Below are positions 10,799 to 20,461 of a DNA stretch of 58,785 nucleotides, piece by piece. The DNA is from Salisapilia sapeloensis. Lineage: Eukaryota; Oomycota; Peronosporomycetes; Peronosporales; Salisapiliaceae. The position numbers were made by a program, and so were the translations under genes. How positions within the stretch are numbered: position 1 is the first letter of the stretch; each line of letters opens with the position of its first letter. The notes below the pieces were generated by a model, which saw nothing but the letters and a program-made list of their open reading frames with translations, searched no databases and was not told the origin of the DNA. The stretch spans positions 1-58,785 of the forward strand of contig JAADVB010000105.1 of NCBI GenBank assembly GCA_023334545.1, written 5' to 3'.

Positions 10799-12089
10799 AT
10801 GACAAGCTATGAAAAGCCTGCGCGTGCCATCTTCTCCGAGGCAGATCTCCATAGCTTCCTCGAATCTACCGTACTCAACTCAGTCATGTATACCCTTACG
10901 ACACAGAAGAGCTCATATGACTGGCATAGACACATGACATGATCATGGTGTTTGTGAAAGCGCTCAATCAAAGCGTGAAAAGCACTCCGGTGTCAGCCGA
11001 GTACACCATCTCGCCTGTACATGCGTCCATATCCACTTAGTCGAATAGCTACCTGATAAGCCCTGTACCATAGAATGTCCAGAAAGCTGTCGAGCTTTTA
11101 AACGAAATCAATAGTTGGATCGATGAGATTCCTCCTATCCAGCAACCCATGCGCTTCGGTAATAAAGCCTTTCGGACATTCTGCGACCGTGTCGTTGAGG
11201 TAGGGTCATATCTACTCACACCAAGCACGCATGTACTGACAAAGACATAGCGTTCGACGGACCTGCACAAGGCGATGCTGCCTCCAGACCTTCACGACGC
11301 CATCGTCGAGCTCAATTCGTACTTGCTCGATTCCTTCGGCAATCGGACTCGAATTGACTATGGCACGGGACACGAGACCAGTTTCATCATTTGGATGTGT
11401 ACGTACCATGTACTTGATAGTTAAGACGGTGTCTTAGTAGCATACATAGGTTGTCTGCATAAATTAGGATTCTTAAAGCAAACAGACTTTACGGCCATGG
11501 TGCTGCAGATCTTCACGGCGTATCTGGCACTCATGCGTCGACTGCAAAAGCTGTATATGCTCGAGCCAGCCGGATCACACGGTGTCTGGGGACTCGACGA
11601 CTACCATTGTCTTCCCTTCTACTTTGGCTCGTCCCAACTCATCGGTACGTTGTCATGCTTACAAAGGTGGTAGGGAGAGTGGAGTAAAAAGTACTTCTAG
11701 GCCATTCGACGATCGTCCCGGATTCGGTGCATGACGACGCGGTGCTAAAGGAAGGCAGAGACAAGTACCTCTACCTGGATGCAGTTCAGTTCATCAAGGA
11801 AGTCAAGTCGGGCTCACCGTTTGCCGAGACGTCACCGATGCTGAACGATATCAGCGGCCTGCCGTCTTGGGAGAAGATCAACGGCGGGATGCTCAAGCTC
11901 TATGAAGGCGAAGTGCTGAAGAAATTTCCTGTCATCCAGCACTTGACGTTTGGAACGTTATTCCCGTGCACATGGACGCCGAGTCACGCGCCGGATGACG
12001 TGTCTGTCGCGACTACGCACGGGACTGCCTCTGGGCGCGAACCACCGAATGACGTCGAGGTGCAGACGAAGGCGCCGTGGGCCAAGTGA
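10799..12089 (+). CDS. PTPA: Serine/threonine phosphatase 2A activator (PTPA)
   Basis: Six exons (10799-10870, 10930-11016, 11074-11199, 11251-11398, 11450-11644, 11701-12089) yield 338 residues. Introns are 51-59 nt. The protein carries the family signatures in order: [15 protein letters not shown], the nucleotide-binding [23 protein letters not shown], and the C-terminal [15 protein letters not shown] block, all of which cross exon joins correctly. PTPA is a peptidyl-prolyl isomerase-like chaperone that loads metal into and activates the PP2A catalytic subunit. The start at 10799 is the first ATG after an in-frame stop, but the preceding open codons are lysine-rich and an upstream exon cannot be excluded. 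The final exon adds a short Thr/Pro/Glu-rich tail beyond the fold. Confidence 0.93.
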
Positions 12090-12614
12090 ATTCCGAAATG
12101 AAGCTTTTCAGTTGAACTGGTCGTGGGTTTGTAGGCTAGTCCAACCGCCTGGGACACCGGAATAGATAAGACTGTTTCAGGACTCGAGGACGTATTAGTC
12201 CGTCCGAACCAACTGGGGACACAATTTCCGTATCACGTGTTTCGACTTGACTAATGGGTACTCTTGCCATGCCCATGACTCTCGTTTAACTAGCACATGT
12301 ATATATCTTGATATAGTTGATGTGTATGGACTAAAAAAGTTTCCACGTCGATTCAAGGGGGAATGGTCGCGACATGTCGACTGTCGTACGAGGTTCTTTT
12401 TCGAGCTTTTCTTAGGACATCGCATGAGCCAGTAGAGGCGAAAGGCGTCTTGCCGGATCAGACGCGAGGGAAATCCAGTCTCAGAATGAATACAAACATC
12501 AAGTCAAGTACAACCGAACAACTGCTTCCGTCTAAATCTCGAAGAGACATGATCGTTGGACGAGAAGCGCCCGTCGCTCACTGGCTCACAGCAGCTCTTC
12601 ACGATTCCCCCGAG
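12090..12614. other. Intergenic region between PTPA and eEF3
   Basis: This stretch of about 525 bases holds only short, non-conserved open frames with no recognisable product. It should contain the PTPA 3' end and the upstream part of the strong eEF3 promoter, whose core is annotated separately at 12615-12630. Confidence 0.5.
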
Positions 12615-12630
12615 GTTCATTTTTCAATCC
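12615..12630 (+). promoter_or_regulatory. Oomycete-type Inr+FPR core promoter of eEF3
   Basis: GTTCATTTTTCAATCC matches the published 16-nt oomycete start-site consensus GCTCATTYYNCAWTTT at 13 positions. It lies 81 bases before the eEF3 ATG. In oomycetes this element marks the transcription start of highly expressed genes, which fits the product. A near-identical element precedes the aldo/keto reductase at 15986. Confidence 0.65.
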
Positions 12631-12695
12631 GCCGCTGGCCTCTCAAGCTCCACTCTACCCAAGAGACAACAACCTGAGAACTACCTTTGTCTACG

Positions 12696-15600
12696 ATGGC
12701 ACCGTACACCCCCAGCGAGCAATTGAGCCAGTTGGCTATTGATAAGAGCAAGCACTTCACGGAAGCGTTTAACCAGGCTCTCCAGACCCCGGCTGGTGAC
12801 GAGCAGAAGGTCGCGGCCGAAAAGGTCTCGGAGCTCGTCAACTCGGACAAGGAGATCGACCTCACGGTCGTCTCGACCAAGATCCACGAGGCCCTCCTGA
12901 GCAAGGAGCCGGAACCGCGTGTCGTCGCTTGCTACGTCATCGATGACCTCATGCAAAAGTACGCTGAGCGTCTCGAGCAGTACATCGCTCCTCTTCTTGA
13001 GGACCTCTTGGACAGCTTCTCGGACAAGAAGACGTCTGTCCGTGCCGCTTCTGAAGAAGCTGCTTTGACGATCCTCTCTTCCATTAACAACAACTACGTC
13101 ATCCGTATGCTCCCGATCCTCTTCAGCGGTCTTGAGCGTCAGCGTAAGTGGCAGACGAAGAAGGTGTCGCTTGAACTTATCGCCGAGCTCGCCAAGATCG
13201 CCGCTTTCCAGATCGGTCGCTGCCTCCCGGACATCATCCCGCAGGTCAAGGAACTGATGCACGACACCCGTAAGGAGGTCAAGAAGGCCGCCACGGAGAC
13301 CATGTCCAAGGTCTGCCACGTTGCTGAAAACGCCGACATTGAGCCTTTCATCCCAGCCCTTGTCAGCTGTCTCGCCAACCCGTCGGAGGTCCCGGAATGT
13401 ACGCACAAGCTTGCCTCGACCACGTTCGTGAGCGCCGTTGAAGCTCCTGCTCTTGCTATCATGGAGCCGCTCCTCCAGCGTGCTTTGAAGGAAGGCAAGA
13501 CGGCCGTCAAGCGTCAGGCCGCCGTTATTATTGACAACATGTGTAAGTTGACGGAGGACCCTGCCGATGCGCAGCTCTTCATGCCCAAGCTTTTGCCTGG
13601 TCTTAACAAGTGTATTGAGACGGTCGCTGACCCGGAGTGCCGTCAGGTTGCTGAGAAGGCCCACAAGACTCTGTACGAGGCTGCTGGCAACGTTGAGATC
13701 AGTGAAGAGGACACCAAGATCGACTACGAGAACATTAAGAAGATTGTCGACTCTGAAGTCGCCGACAACGAGGCCTCTAAGAAGGCAGACATTGACCAGT
13801 TTACGCTTGACTTCGTTTCTGGCGTCTGCTTCTTCCTCTCCGTCGCCCGTAACTTCAACAAGGCGACGTTCGAGGGCCAGATTGGCAAGTACTTTGAGCG
13901 CTTCATGCCGCGTGACCAGGTCAAGCCGATCGCTGACAAGATCCGTGACCGATGCTTCAAGGAAAACAAGACGGTTATCATCGAAGACGTCGATGTCGAC
14001 CCGGAGAAGGAAGATCTTTGCAACTGTGAATTCTCCCTTGCTTACGGTGGTATGATTCTGTTGAACAACGCCCGTCTTCGCCTCAAGCGTGGACACCGTT
14101 ACGGTCTGTGCGGTCCCAACGGTTGTGGTAAGACGACTCTTATGCGCGCCATCGCCAACGGCCAGCTTGAGGGTTTCCCGACGCAGGACGAGCTCAAGAC
14201 GGTCTTCGTCGAGCACAACCTCCAGGCTTCGGAGGCTGAGCTTTCTGTCGTTGACTTCATCCTCCACGATGAATCCCTCAGCGACCGTCCGCGTGAAGAG
14301 ATTGAGACGACCTTGATCGACGTCGGCTTCACGGACGAGCTCCGTGCCAAGGCCGTTGGTTCGCTCTCTGGTGGTTGGAAGATGAAGCTCGAACTTGCTC
14401 GTGCTATGCTTATGCACGCCGACATCTTGTTGCTCGATGAGCCGACGAACCACTTGGATGTCAAGAACGTCAAGTGGCTTGAGGACTACTTGAACCAGTG
14501 TGAGGAGCGTGGTGTCACTGCTTTGATGGTTTCCCACGACTCCGGCTTCTTGGACAACGTGTGCACGAACATTATCCACTACGAAGCCCGTAAGCTCAAG
14601 ATCTACAAGGGCAACCTCTCCAAGTTCGTGGAGCAGAAGCCGGAGGCTAAGGCCTACTACGAGCTTGAGGCTGCTGCCTTTAAGTTCACGTTCCCGGAAC
14701 CTGGTTTCCTTGCTGACATTAAGAACCGTGGTAAGCCGATTCTTCGTCTGACGAACTGTTCGTACACGTACCCGGGCAGTTCCAAGCCGCAGATCAACAA
14801 CATCTCCGTCACGTGCGCTCTGTCTAGTCGTATCGCTGTTCTCGGCCCGAACGGTGCCGGTAAGTCCACTCTTATTAAGATGCTTACGGGTGAAGTTGAG
14901 CCGCAGACCGGTACGGTGTGGAAGCACCCGTCGCTCCGTTTCGCCTACGTGGCCCAGCACGCTTTCCATCATATCGAAGAGCACTTGGACATTACGGCCA
15001 ACCAGTACATCCAGTGGCGTTTCCAGTCCGGTGAGGACAAGGAGCTCATGGCCAAGGAGTCTCGTAAGATTACTCCGGAAGAGCAGGCGCGTATCAACAA
15101 GCCTGTCAACTGGGAAGGTGAGAAGCACACGCTCGAAGAGATTGTGTCTCGTCGTAAGCACAAGAAGAGTTTCGAGTATGAGATCAAGTGGTTGAACGAG
15201 CCGCAGGAGAACAACGCCTGGGTCCCGCGTGAGAAGATGGAGAAGTGGGGATGGGACAAGGTCATCCAGATTGCCGACGATCGTGAAGCTGCCCGTGCCA
15301 ACATGCAGGCTCGTCCGGTGACGGCCCTCGCTGTCCAGAAGCACATGGACGACTTCGGTCTTGGCGCTGAGTTCGCGACGCACTCGCGTATGCGTGGTCT
15401 TTCTGGTGGTCAGAAGGTCAAGGTCGTGCTCGGTGCTGCTATGTGGCTGAACCCGCACATTCTTGTGCTCGATGAGCCGACGAACTACCTCGACCGTGAC
15501 TCGCTTGGTGCTCTTGCCACTGCCATCCAGGAGTTCAACGGTGGTGTGGTCATTATTACGCATCACAACGAATTCGCCGACGCTTTGACTCACGAGCGAT

Positions 15601-15830
15601 GGAACGTTGACAATGGTCACCTTGCCATTGACGGCCAGGTCCCTGAAGACAAGACCAAGATTGAGCAGAAGGACGAGGAGGAAGTCGTCGATGCCTTCGG
15701 TAACGTCGAGAAGAAGAAGATCAAGCGTAAGCTTACTCGTAAGGAGCGCAAGGCCAAGGAGAAGGCCCGTAAGGAGGCCGAGAAGCGTGGTGAATACTAC
15801 AGCGACTCGGACTTGGATGACGACGAGTAA
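12696..15830 (+). CDS. eEF3: Translation elongation factor 3 (ABC-F type ATPase)
   Basis: One exon of 1044 codons, the same length as yeast eEF3. N-terminal HEAT repeats (about residues 40-320) are followed by two ABC cassettes. Cassette 1 has Walker A GPNGCGKT near residue 473, signature LSGGW near 557 and LLLDEPTNHLD. Cassette 2 has GPNGAGKS near 716, a chromodomain-like insertion (about 790-880), signature LSGGQ near 901 and LVLDEPTNYLD. A lysine-rich tail ends the protein. The factor binds the ribosome and uses ATP to release E-site tRNA. Upstream TTG codons are in frame, but ATG at 12696 gives the family's MAPY-type start. Codon choice is far more biased than in neighbouring genes (third-position C/G), as expected for very high expression, and this creates a 979-codon shadow frame on the other strand. 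Confidence 0.97.
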   Translation: MAPYTPSEQLSQLAIDKSKHFTEAFNQALQTPAGDEQKVAAEKVSELVNSDKEIDLTVVSTKIHEALLSKEPEPRVVACYVIDDLMQKYAERLEQYIAPLLEDLLDSFSDKKTSVRAASEEAALTILSSINNNYVIRMLPILFSGLERQRKWQTKKVSLELIAELAKIAAFQIGRCLPDIIPQVKELMHDTRKEVKKAATETMSKVCHVAENADIEPFIPALVSCLANPSEVPECTHKLASTTFVSAVEAPALAIMEPLLQRALKEGKTAVKRQAAVIIDNMCKLTEDPADAQLFMPKLLPGLNKCIETVADPECRQVAEKAHKTLYEAAGNVEISEEDTKIDYENIKKIVDSEVADNEASKKADIDQFTLDFVSGVCFFLSVARNFNKATFEGQIGKYFERFMPRDQVKPIADKIRDRCFKENKTVIIEDVDVDPEKEDLCNCEFSLAYGGMILLNNARLRLKRGHRYGLCGPNGCGKTTLMRAIANGQLEGFPTQDELKTVFVEHNLQASEAELSVVDFILHDESLSDRPREEIETTLIDVGFTDELRAKAVGSLSGGWKMKLELARAMLMHADILLLDEPTNHLDVKNVKWLEDYLNQCEERGVTALMVSHDSGFLDNVCTNIIHYEARKLKIYKGNLSKFVEQKPEAKAYYELEAAAFKFTFPEPGFLADIKNRGKPILRLTNCSYTYPGSSKPQINNISVTCALSSRIAVLGPNGAGKSTLIKMLTGEVEPQTGTVWKHPSLRFAYVAQHAFHHIEEHLDITANQYIQWRFQSGEDKELMAKESRKITPEEQARINKPVNWEGEKHTLEEIVSRRKHKKSFEYEIKWLNEPQENNAWVPREKMEKWGWDKVIQIADDREAARANMQARPVTALAVQKHMDDFGLGAEFATHSRMRGLSGGQKVKVVLGAAMWLNPHILVLDEPTNYLDRDSLGALATAIQEFNGGVVIITHHNEFADALTHERWNVDNGHLAIDGQVPEDKTKIEQKDEEEVVDAFGNVEKKKIKRKLTRKERKAKEKARKEAEKRGEYYSDSDLDDDE

Positions 15831-15985
15831 GCTGCTTTGCCTAGGAACGAAATAAAGTAGATGTTTTGGTTTTTATCCAAATTCTTTTCTTTGTTATGAT
15901 TTTTGAAGTGGAGTTGAAGTTATGGATTGAAATATTACGATTGTTCGTTTGTGATCAGATAAAGCTGAAGCATGAAAGAACGAAC

Positions 15986-16001
15986 GTTCATTTTTGAATT
16001 G
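15986..16001 (+). promoter_or_regulatory. Oomycete-type Inr+FPR core promoter of the aldo/keto reductase
   Basis: GTTCATTTTTGAATTG matches the oomycete start-site consensus GCTCATTYYNCAWTTT at 13 of 16 positions and shares its first ten bases with the eEF3 element. It sits 44 bases before the start codon, implying a very short 5' leader. Confidence 0.6.
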
Positions 16002-16029
16002 TGTCAGAAGAACGGAAGCCGATTGAGAG

Positions 16030-16925
16030 ATGAGTACTGTACCGATGAAACAATTGCCGAGTGGTGCATTAATGCCTGCGGTGGGCATGGGCACCTATAA
16101 GATTGGCGAGGAGGATGACGGATATGATGCTGTCCGAGAAGCTCTTCGTCTCGGATATCGACACTTGGGTAGATCTTACGTTTGGCTTAATGGTATCCAT
16201 GTCGTTGATGTGATGTGATGACTGTAGACACTGCCAAGCTGTATGAGACGGAGGAAGCTGTTGGTCGAGCTGTGCGCGACGCTGGTGTCGCGAGAAGTGA
16301 AATTTTCATCACGAGCAAGGTGCCTGGCAAGAACTATGGATATGAATCTACGATGGCGGCTGTGCGTGAGAGCAATGAGGCGCTTGGTCTGGAATACATT
16401 GACCTCTACTTGATGCATACTCCCGGCGAAAGTTCCAAGCGTGGTGAGACGTGGAGAGCTTTGGAAGATCTCCAGAAAGAAGGTATTGTAAAGGACATTG
16501 GCGTATCCAACTTTGGTGTGGATCATTTGAAAAAGCTGTCCGAGACGTGGCAGGTTAAGCCGGCAGTGAATCAGATCGAGTACCACCCATGGCTCCGTCG
16601 AGATGACATTGTCAACTATTGCCAAGAGCACGGTATTTTCGTAGAAGCTTTCTGTCCTCTGGCTCGTACGCAAAAGCTCAAGGACGAGATTCTGAACCAA
16701 GTGGCTGTTCAGATCAAGGCAACGCCAGCACAGACACTGATTGCCTGGTGTCTAGCAAAAGGAGTCATTCCTCTCCCCAAGTCGTCCAATCCGCAGCGTT
16801 TGGCAGAGAACTTGGAAGGCGCTCGCTTCGTCGCAGATTTGACGCCAAAGATGGTCGCGACGTTGGATGAATTGAACGAAGGATACTTTGCGGCGTCAGA
16901 TCTCGTGAACGAGTACGCACCATAA
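16030..16925 (+). CDS. Aldo/keto reductase
   Basis: Two exons (16030-16168 and 16228-16925; 59-nt intron) encode 278 residues, typical of single-domain NAD(P)H-dependent aldo/keto reductases. The catalytic tetrad is complete: Asp47 formed across the exon join, Tyr52 in KLYETEE, Lys77 in ITSKVPGKN, and His110 in YLMHTP. The nucleotide-binding tail motif LPKSSNPQR is present near the C-terminus. The sequence resembles the 2,5-diketogluconate reductase/prostaglandin F synthase branch (AKR5-like); the exact substrate cannot be read from sequence. It follows eEF3 on the same strand with about 200 bp between them and converges with the next gene, their ends only 58 bp apart. Confidence 0.93.
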
Positions 16926-16983
16926 GAGGATTTCAATTTAAAGCAGAAGAATGATTTGAACAGCAAATTATGTACTTGAGTAG

Positions 16984-18141
16984 TTATTCCGAGTCACTTT
17001 CAAAGTCGGATTCATTCCCGAATAAAAGTTGCGATGAAGGTGCTGGAGAAACTGGAGGTGTCTGTAGTTTTGATGGAGATCCGGCGGTCGAGGAGGTCAT
17101 GGATTCTCCGAACAAATTGGCAGCGTTGATACCATCCTCATCCATCATTTGTTTACGTGCAGTCGTCTGCTTCGGTGGACTGCCATAAAAGTCGGACAAT
17201 TGCATATCGTCATTCGGATTGTAGGTCGAGTCGGAGCTCATGCTGGCAGTACTGACGGATGATGTGGTCGACGCATATAAATCGACGTTCGGATCCGACT
17301 TGCGCCGATGCTGCTGCTCAAGATTCTCGAGATGATGTAAACGGTAGGTTTTAGCCGCCAATAGTAGCTTGCCACGTTTTAATTCGTCCGGCTGGACACA
17401 CACGAGACACGGGATTAGCTGGAGCATCCGGATACCACCAAGCTGATGACAGAGTGACTCGATGTATGCTTCTGCTTCGATCGAATCGCTGCCAAAGAGT
17501 CGAGCATTTGTCTTAAACTCCTTAAGCATCGTTCTGTCCTTTTGAAAGAAACGCTTCATGGTTTTCATGATATCTTTTTCCAATTTTGCAGCTGCTTCGC
17601 CGTAGATACGACCGATCGATTCGGGCAGATCCGGTATATGGCTGCTTGGTTGCAACAAGACGCTTGGATGGAAGTCTGTCTCTGGTGGAGCGATGGGCGG
17701 AGGCTCCTGTAGAGTAGATGGAGGTGGTTTAATGTTCTTGATGGAGCAAGGTTTAGGTAGAGTCAATGAAGTCGGCGTGATGCTAACGAGAGGTGTAGTC
17801 TGATCCTCTCTGCGCTCGAACGGTGGACTGTTGTTCGGACTTGGCATGTGCTGTACGTTTCGCGGCGGGCTCGACGCATTTGTCTTGACACTAGATTGCT
17901 CAAATCGTTGCACGAAAGCAGCTACCTTGGATTGAACCTTTGATCTCGATGGAGAGCTCATAGACGTGTTAAACGATGATGCTTGGCTCGATGGTAACCT
18001 CCATGCGTTGCTCGAACTTTGTGGAGATGCCGAATTCGCATGACAGTGCAGTGGTTGCTTCATAGCAAAAGACGATTCTGTAGCTTGATGGAGTCCTAAG
18101 CTCTGGTCTGGACGTTTAATAGGAATCGCGCTGGATGCCAT
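16984..18141 (-). CDS. Low-complexity protein with a ZNF598/Hel2-like tail domain
   Basis: One exon of 385 codons. The N-terminal ~165 residues are Ser/Pro/Gln-rich and disordered. Residues about 185-265 form a compact helical segment with LKEFKTNARLFG, AEAYIESL and a conserved LIPCLV/PDELKRGKLL stretch that resembles, weakly, the C-terminal PAH-type domain of the ribosome-quality-control ligase ZNF598/Hel2. There is no RING or C2H2 finger, so it is not a complete ligase. The C-terminus is again Ser/Asp-rich with proline-directed phosphosite-like motifs. The resemblance is from pattern memory, not a search; a nuclear or cytoplasmic adaptor is the best guess. Confidence 0.55.
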   Translation of the reverse strand: MASSAIPIKRPDQSLGLHQATESSFAMKQPLHCHANSASPQSSSNAWRLPSSQASSFNTSMSSPSRSKVQSKVAAFVQRFEQSSVKTNASSPPRNVQHMPSPNNSPPFERREDQTTPLVSITPTSLTLPKPCSIKNIKPPPSTLQEPPPIAPPETDFHPSVLLQPSSHIPDLPESIGRIYGEAAAKLEKDIMKTMKRFFQKDRTMLKEFKTNARLFGSDSIEAEAYIESLCHQLGGIRMLQLIPCLVCVQPDELKRGKLLLAAKTYRLHHLENLEQQHRRKSDPNVDLYASTTSSVSTASMSSDSTYNPNDDMQLSDFYGSPPKQTTARKQMMDEDGINAANLFGESMTSSTAGSPSKLQTPPVSPAPSSQLLFGNESDFESDSE

Positions 18142-18659
18142 CGTGTTCGATGTCGCGCTGACTAGGTTAGCTTATGTGTCACCCATGTGTACGGTCATTG
18201 AAGTTGGATTCGGTGCAGATTAGCAAATTTTCGAGTGTATCTTGAAAGGAAACTGCAGTTCTGGTGGTAGTGTCCCCCGCGGCTACTTCTACCTTGCTTG
18301 AACCCTTTTAGACCTTGCAAAGGACCTTGTTCACTCCTCCAAATTCGTAGTAGTTTTCTCCCTGCTCTTCTTGTATAAACTTTACGTCTTGTAAATTAGC
18401 ATCGAAATTTAACTAGTGGTAAGAATTACCACCAGAATCTTCCTCCTCTCGTCGCGGTATCTTGCTTCCCACCTGCCTACCTTCTTCCCCCTTGGCATGT
18501 CTGTATTCTCCATGAAAAGCTCCCTGTGCATCCTCTTCGCCACAAGAATTCCGATCGCAAATGCCCTCGTCTACCACCTGTTGCGCTTGTTTGGCCAAAC
18601 GTGCCGGTGCGGAGCGAGAGACCTTATAGTAGAAAAAGCACGCTGAGGACCAAGCACTC
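18142..18659. other. Divergent intergenic region
   Basis: About 520 bases separate the divergently transcribed gene ending its 5' side at 18141 from 2-isopropylmalate synthase. It holds pyrimidine-rich tracts and no convincing coding frame; both promoters must lie here. No clear Inr+FPR match was found. Confidence 0.5.
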
Positions 18660-20402
18660 ATGCTCCACTCCGTCTCCCGTGTAGCTCGCCGCGCGAAGCA
18701 AGTTCGTGCTCGGCCGTTCTCGGCCTCCACCTTCACCCCACCAGAGGGCAAAGACCAGCTCATCCTGTTTGACACGACGCTGCGGGATGGCGAGCAGTCG
18801 CCCGGAGCTACTCTCAACTTCCGTGAGAAGCTCGACATTGCACGCGGACTGAGCTCCCTTGGCGTCGACGTGTGCGAAGCTGGCTTCCCCATCTCTTCGC
18901 CTGGCGACTTTGACGCCGTCTCGGCCATTGCCAAGGAAGTCGGGCCGCTCGTTGGCAACCGCCGATCCGGCGAACCGATGACCATCGCCGGTCTCGCGCG
19001 TGCCATGGAAAAGGATATCCAGCGATGCTACGACGCTGTCAAGCACGCGCCCAAGCACCGTATCCACACGTTCCTCGCGACGTCGGATATCCATCTCAAA
19101 TACAAGCTCAACATTTCTCGTGATCAAGCGATCGAGCGTGCTGTCAACGCCGTCAAATTCGCTTCTAGCCTCTGTACTGACATTGAGTTCTCGCCAGAGG
19201 ACGCCGGTCGTTCCGATCCGGACTTTCTGTGCGAAATCCTAGGCGAAGTCATCAAGGCTGGTGCCACGACGCTCAACATTCCTGACACGGTCGGCTACAC
19301 TGTGCCAGACGAGTACGGATCGCTCATTCGTTACCTCGTTGAGAACACGCCTGGCGCGGAGAAAGCAATCTTCTCGACGCACTGCCACAACGATCTTGGT
19401 TTGGCTGCTGCCAACACCCTCGCTGGTGTCTCTAACGGTGCACGACAGGCCGAGGTCTGTATGAACGGCATTGGAGAACGTGCTGGTAACACGGCGCTGG
19501 AAGAAGTCGTCATGACGCTCCAGACTCGACCGCAGCACTACCCTGTCTTCACGTACGCTGATGCGACGCACATTACTCGAGTCAGCCGCATGGTAAGCCA
19601 CTATACTGGTATGTCTGTGCAGCCGAACAAGGCCATTGTCGGTGGCAACGCCTTCGCACACGAGTCTGGTATCCACCAAGACGGTGTGCTCAAGCACCAG
19701 GCGACGTACGAGATTATGCTGCCCGAGTCCGTCGGTTTGACGGAGAACAAGATGGTGCTAGGCAAGCACTCTGGTCGACACGCCTACAAGAAGCGTCTGC
19801 AACAGCTCGGCTACTCGGACTTGACAGAAGATCAGCTGGAGTACTATGTGGACAAGTTCAAGGTGCTTGCGGACGAGAAGAAGACCGTGACGGATGCTGA
19901 CATTGAAGCTATTGTCTCGGACGATCTATACAAGCCAGAGGCCTTCTGGACGCTCCAGTCGGTTCACGTGACGGCTGGTAACCGAGTTAAGCCGACGGCT
20001 ACCGTCACGCTTGTCTACAAGGACGGTGAGGAAGTGAGTGAAGCGGCAATGGGCACGGGGCCCATTGAAGCTGTCTATCAGGCCATTTGCAAGGCCACGA
20101 ACACGCAGAAGATTCAGTTGAACGAGTTCTCTGTGAACAGTATCACCGGCGGCGCCTACGCCCTTGGTGAAGTGACCGTCCGAGTACAGGAAGAGGTGGA
20201 GGAAGATGAGCAGACACCGACGTCTGGTGAGCTCGTGAACCCACAGACTGGTGTCACTCGCCATCGTCAGTATGTCGGCCATGGCGCGAACGTAGATATC
20301 TTGGTCGCCTCTGCCACGGCATATGTGAATGCGTGCAACCGTTTAATCGCAGCTAGGGAGCGAGCGCTTGCGGAGGAGAGTGGAGAGTCCATCTCCGAGT
20401 AG
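18660..20402 (+). CDS. LEU4: 2-isopropylmalate synthase
   Basis: One exon of 580 codons encoding the first committed enzyme of leucine synthesis (acetyl-CoA + 2-oxoisovalerate). The Arg/Ser/Ala-rich first ~25 residues look like a mitochondrial presequence. The catalytic TIM barrel shows DTTLRDGEQ (residues 38-46), the metal-binding pair His241/His243 in THCHND, and GIGERAGN near 272. The regulatory LeuA dimerisation domain (about 425-575) is present, so leucine feedback is likely. The barrel sequence reads more like the plant/cyanobacterial LeuA type than the fungal Leu4 type; this is an impression, and the gene symbol is by function. Lack of introns and GC-rich codon use set it apart from nearby genes. 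Confidence 0.93.
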   Translation: MLHSVSRVARRAKQVRARPFSASTFTPPEGKDQLILFDTTLRDGEQSPGATLNFREKLDIARGLSSLGVDVCEAGFPISSPGDFDAVSAIAKEVGPLVGNRRSGEPMTIAGLARAMEKDIQRCYDAVKHAPKHRIHTFLATSDIHLKYKLNISRDQAIERAVNAVKFASSLCTDIEFSPEDAGRSDPDFLCEILGEVIKAGATTLNIPDTVGYTVPDEYGSLIRYLVENTPGAEKAIFSTHCHNDLGLAAANTLAGVSNGARQAEVCMNGIGERAGNTALEEVVMTLQTRPQHYPVFTYADATHITRVSRMVSHYTGMSVQPNKAIVGGNAFAHESGIHQDGVLKHQATYEIMLPESVGLTENKMVLGKHSGRHAYKKRLQQLGYSDLTEDQLEYYVDKFKVLADEKKTVTDADIEAIVSDDLYKPEAFWTLQSVHVTAGNRVKPTATVTLVYKDGEEVSEAAMGTGPIEAVYQAICKATNTQKIQLNEFSVNSITGGAYALGEVTVRVQEEVEEDEQTPTSGELVNPQTGVTRHRQYVGHGANVDILVASATAYVNACNRLIAARERALAEESGESISE

Positions 20403-20461
20403 GTTGTATGGTTTACAAGAAAGGAATACAATTGTCTTTGAGCACTTTAATATTATTTACG

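Noticed and set aside
12681-15620. 979-codon open frame on the minus strand opposite eEF3
   Set aside because: It mirrors the eEF3 exon and owes its openness to the strong C/G third-position bias; the translation is a monotonous Leu/Arg/Asp/Val mixture with no family motif.
16176-16700. 174-codon minus-strand frame over the aldo/keto reductase
   Set aside because: It spans the intron and catalytic core of a clearly real enzyme on the other strand and has no motif of its own.
18413-19127. Two long minus-strand frames over the start of isopropylmalate synthase
   Set aside because: Shadows of the GC-rich synthase exon; composition is low-quality and no family is recognisable.
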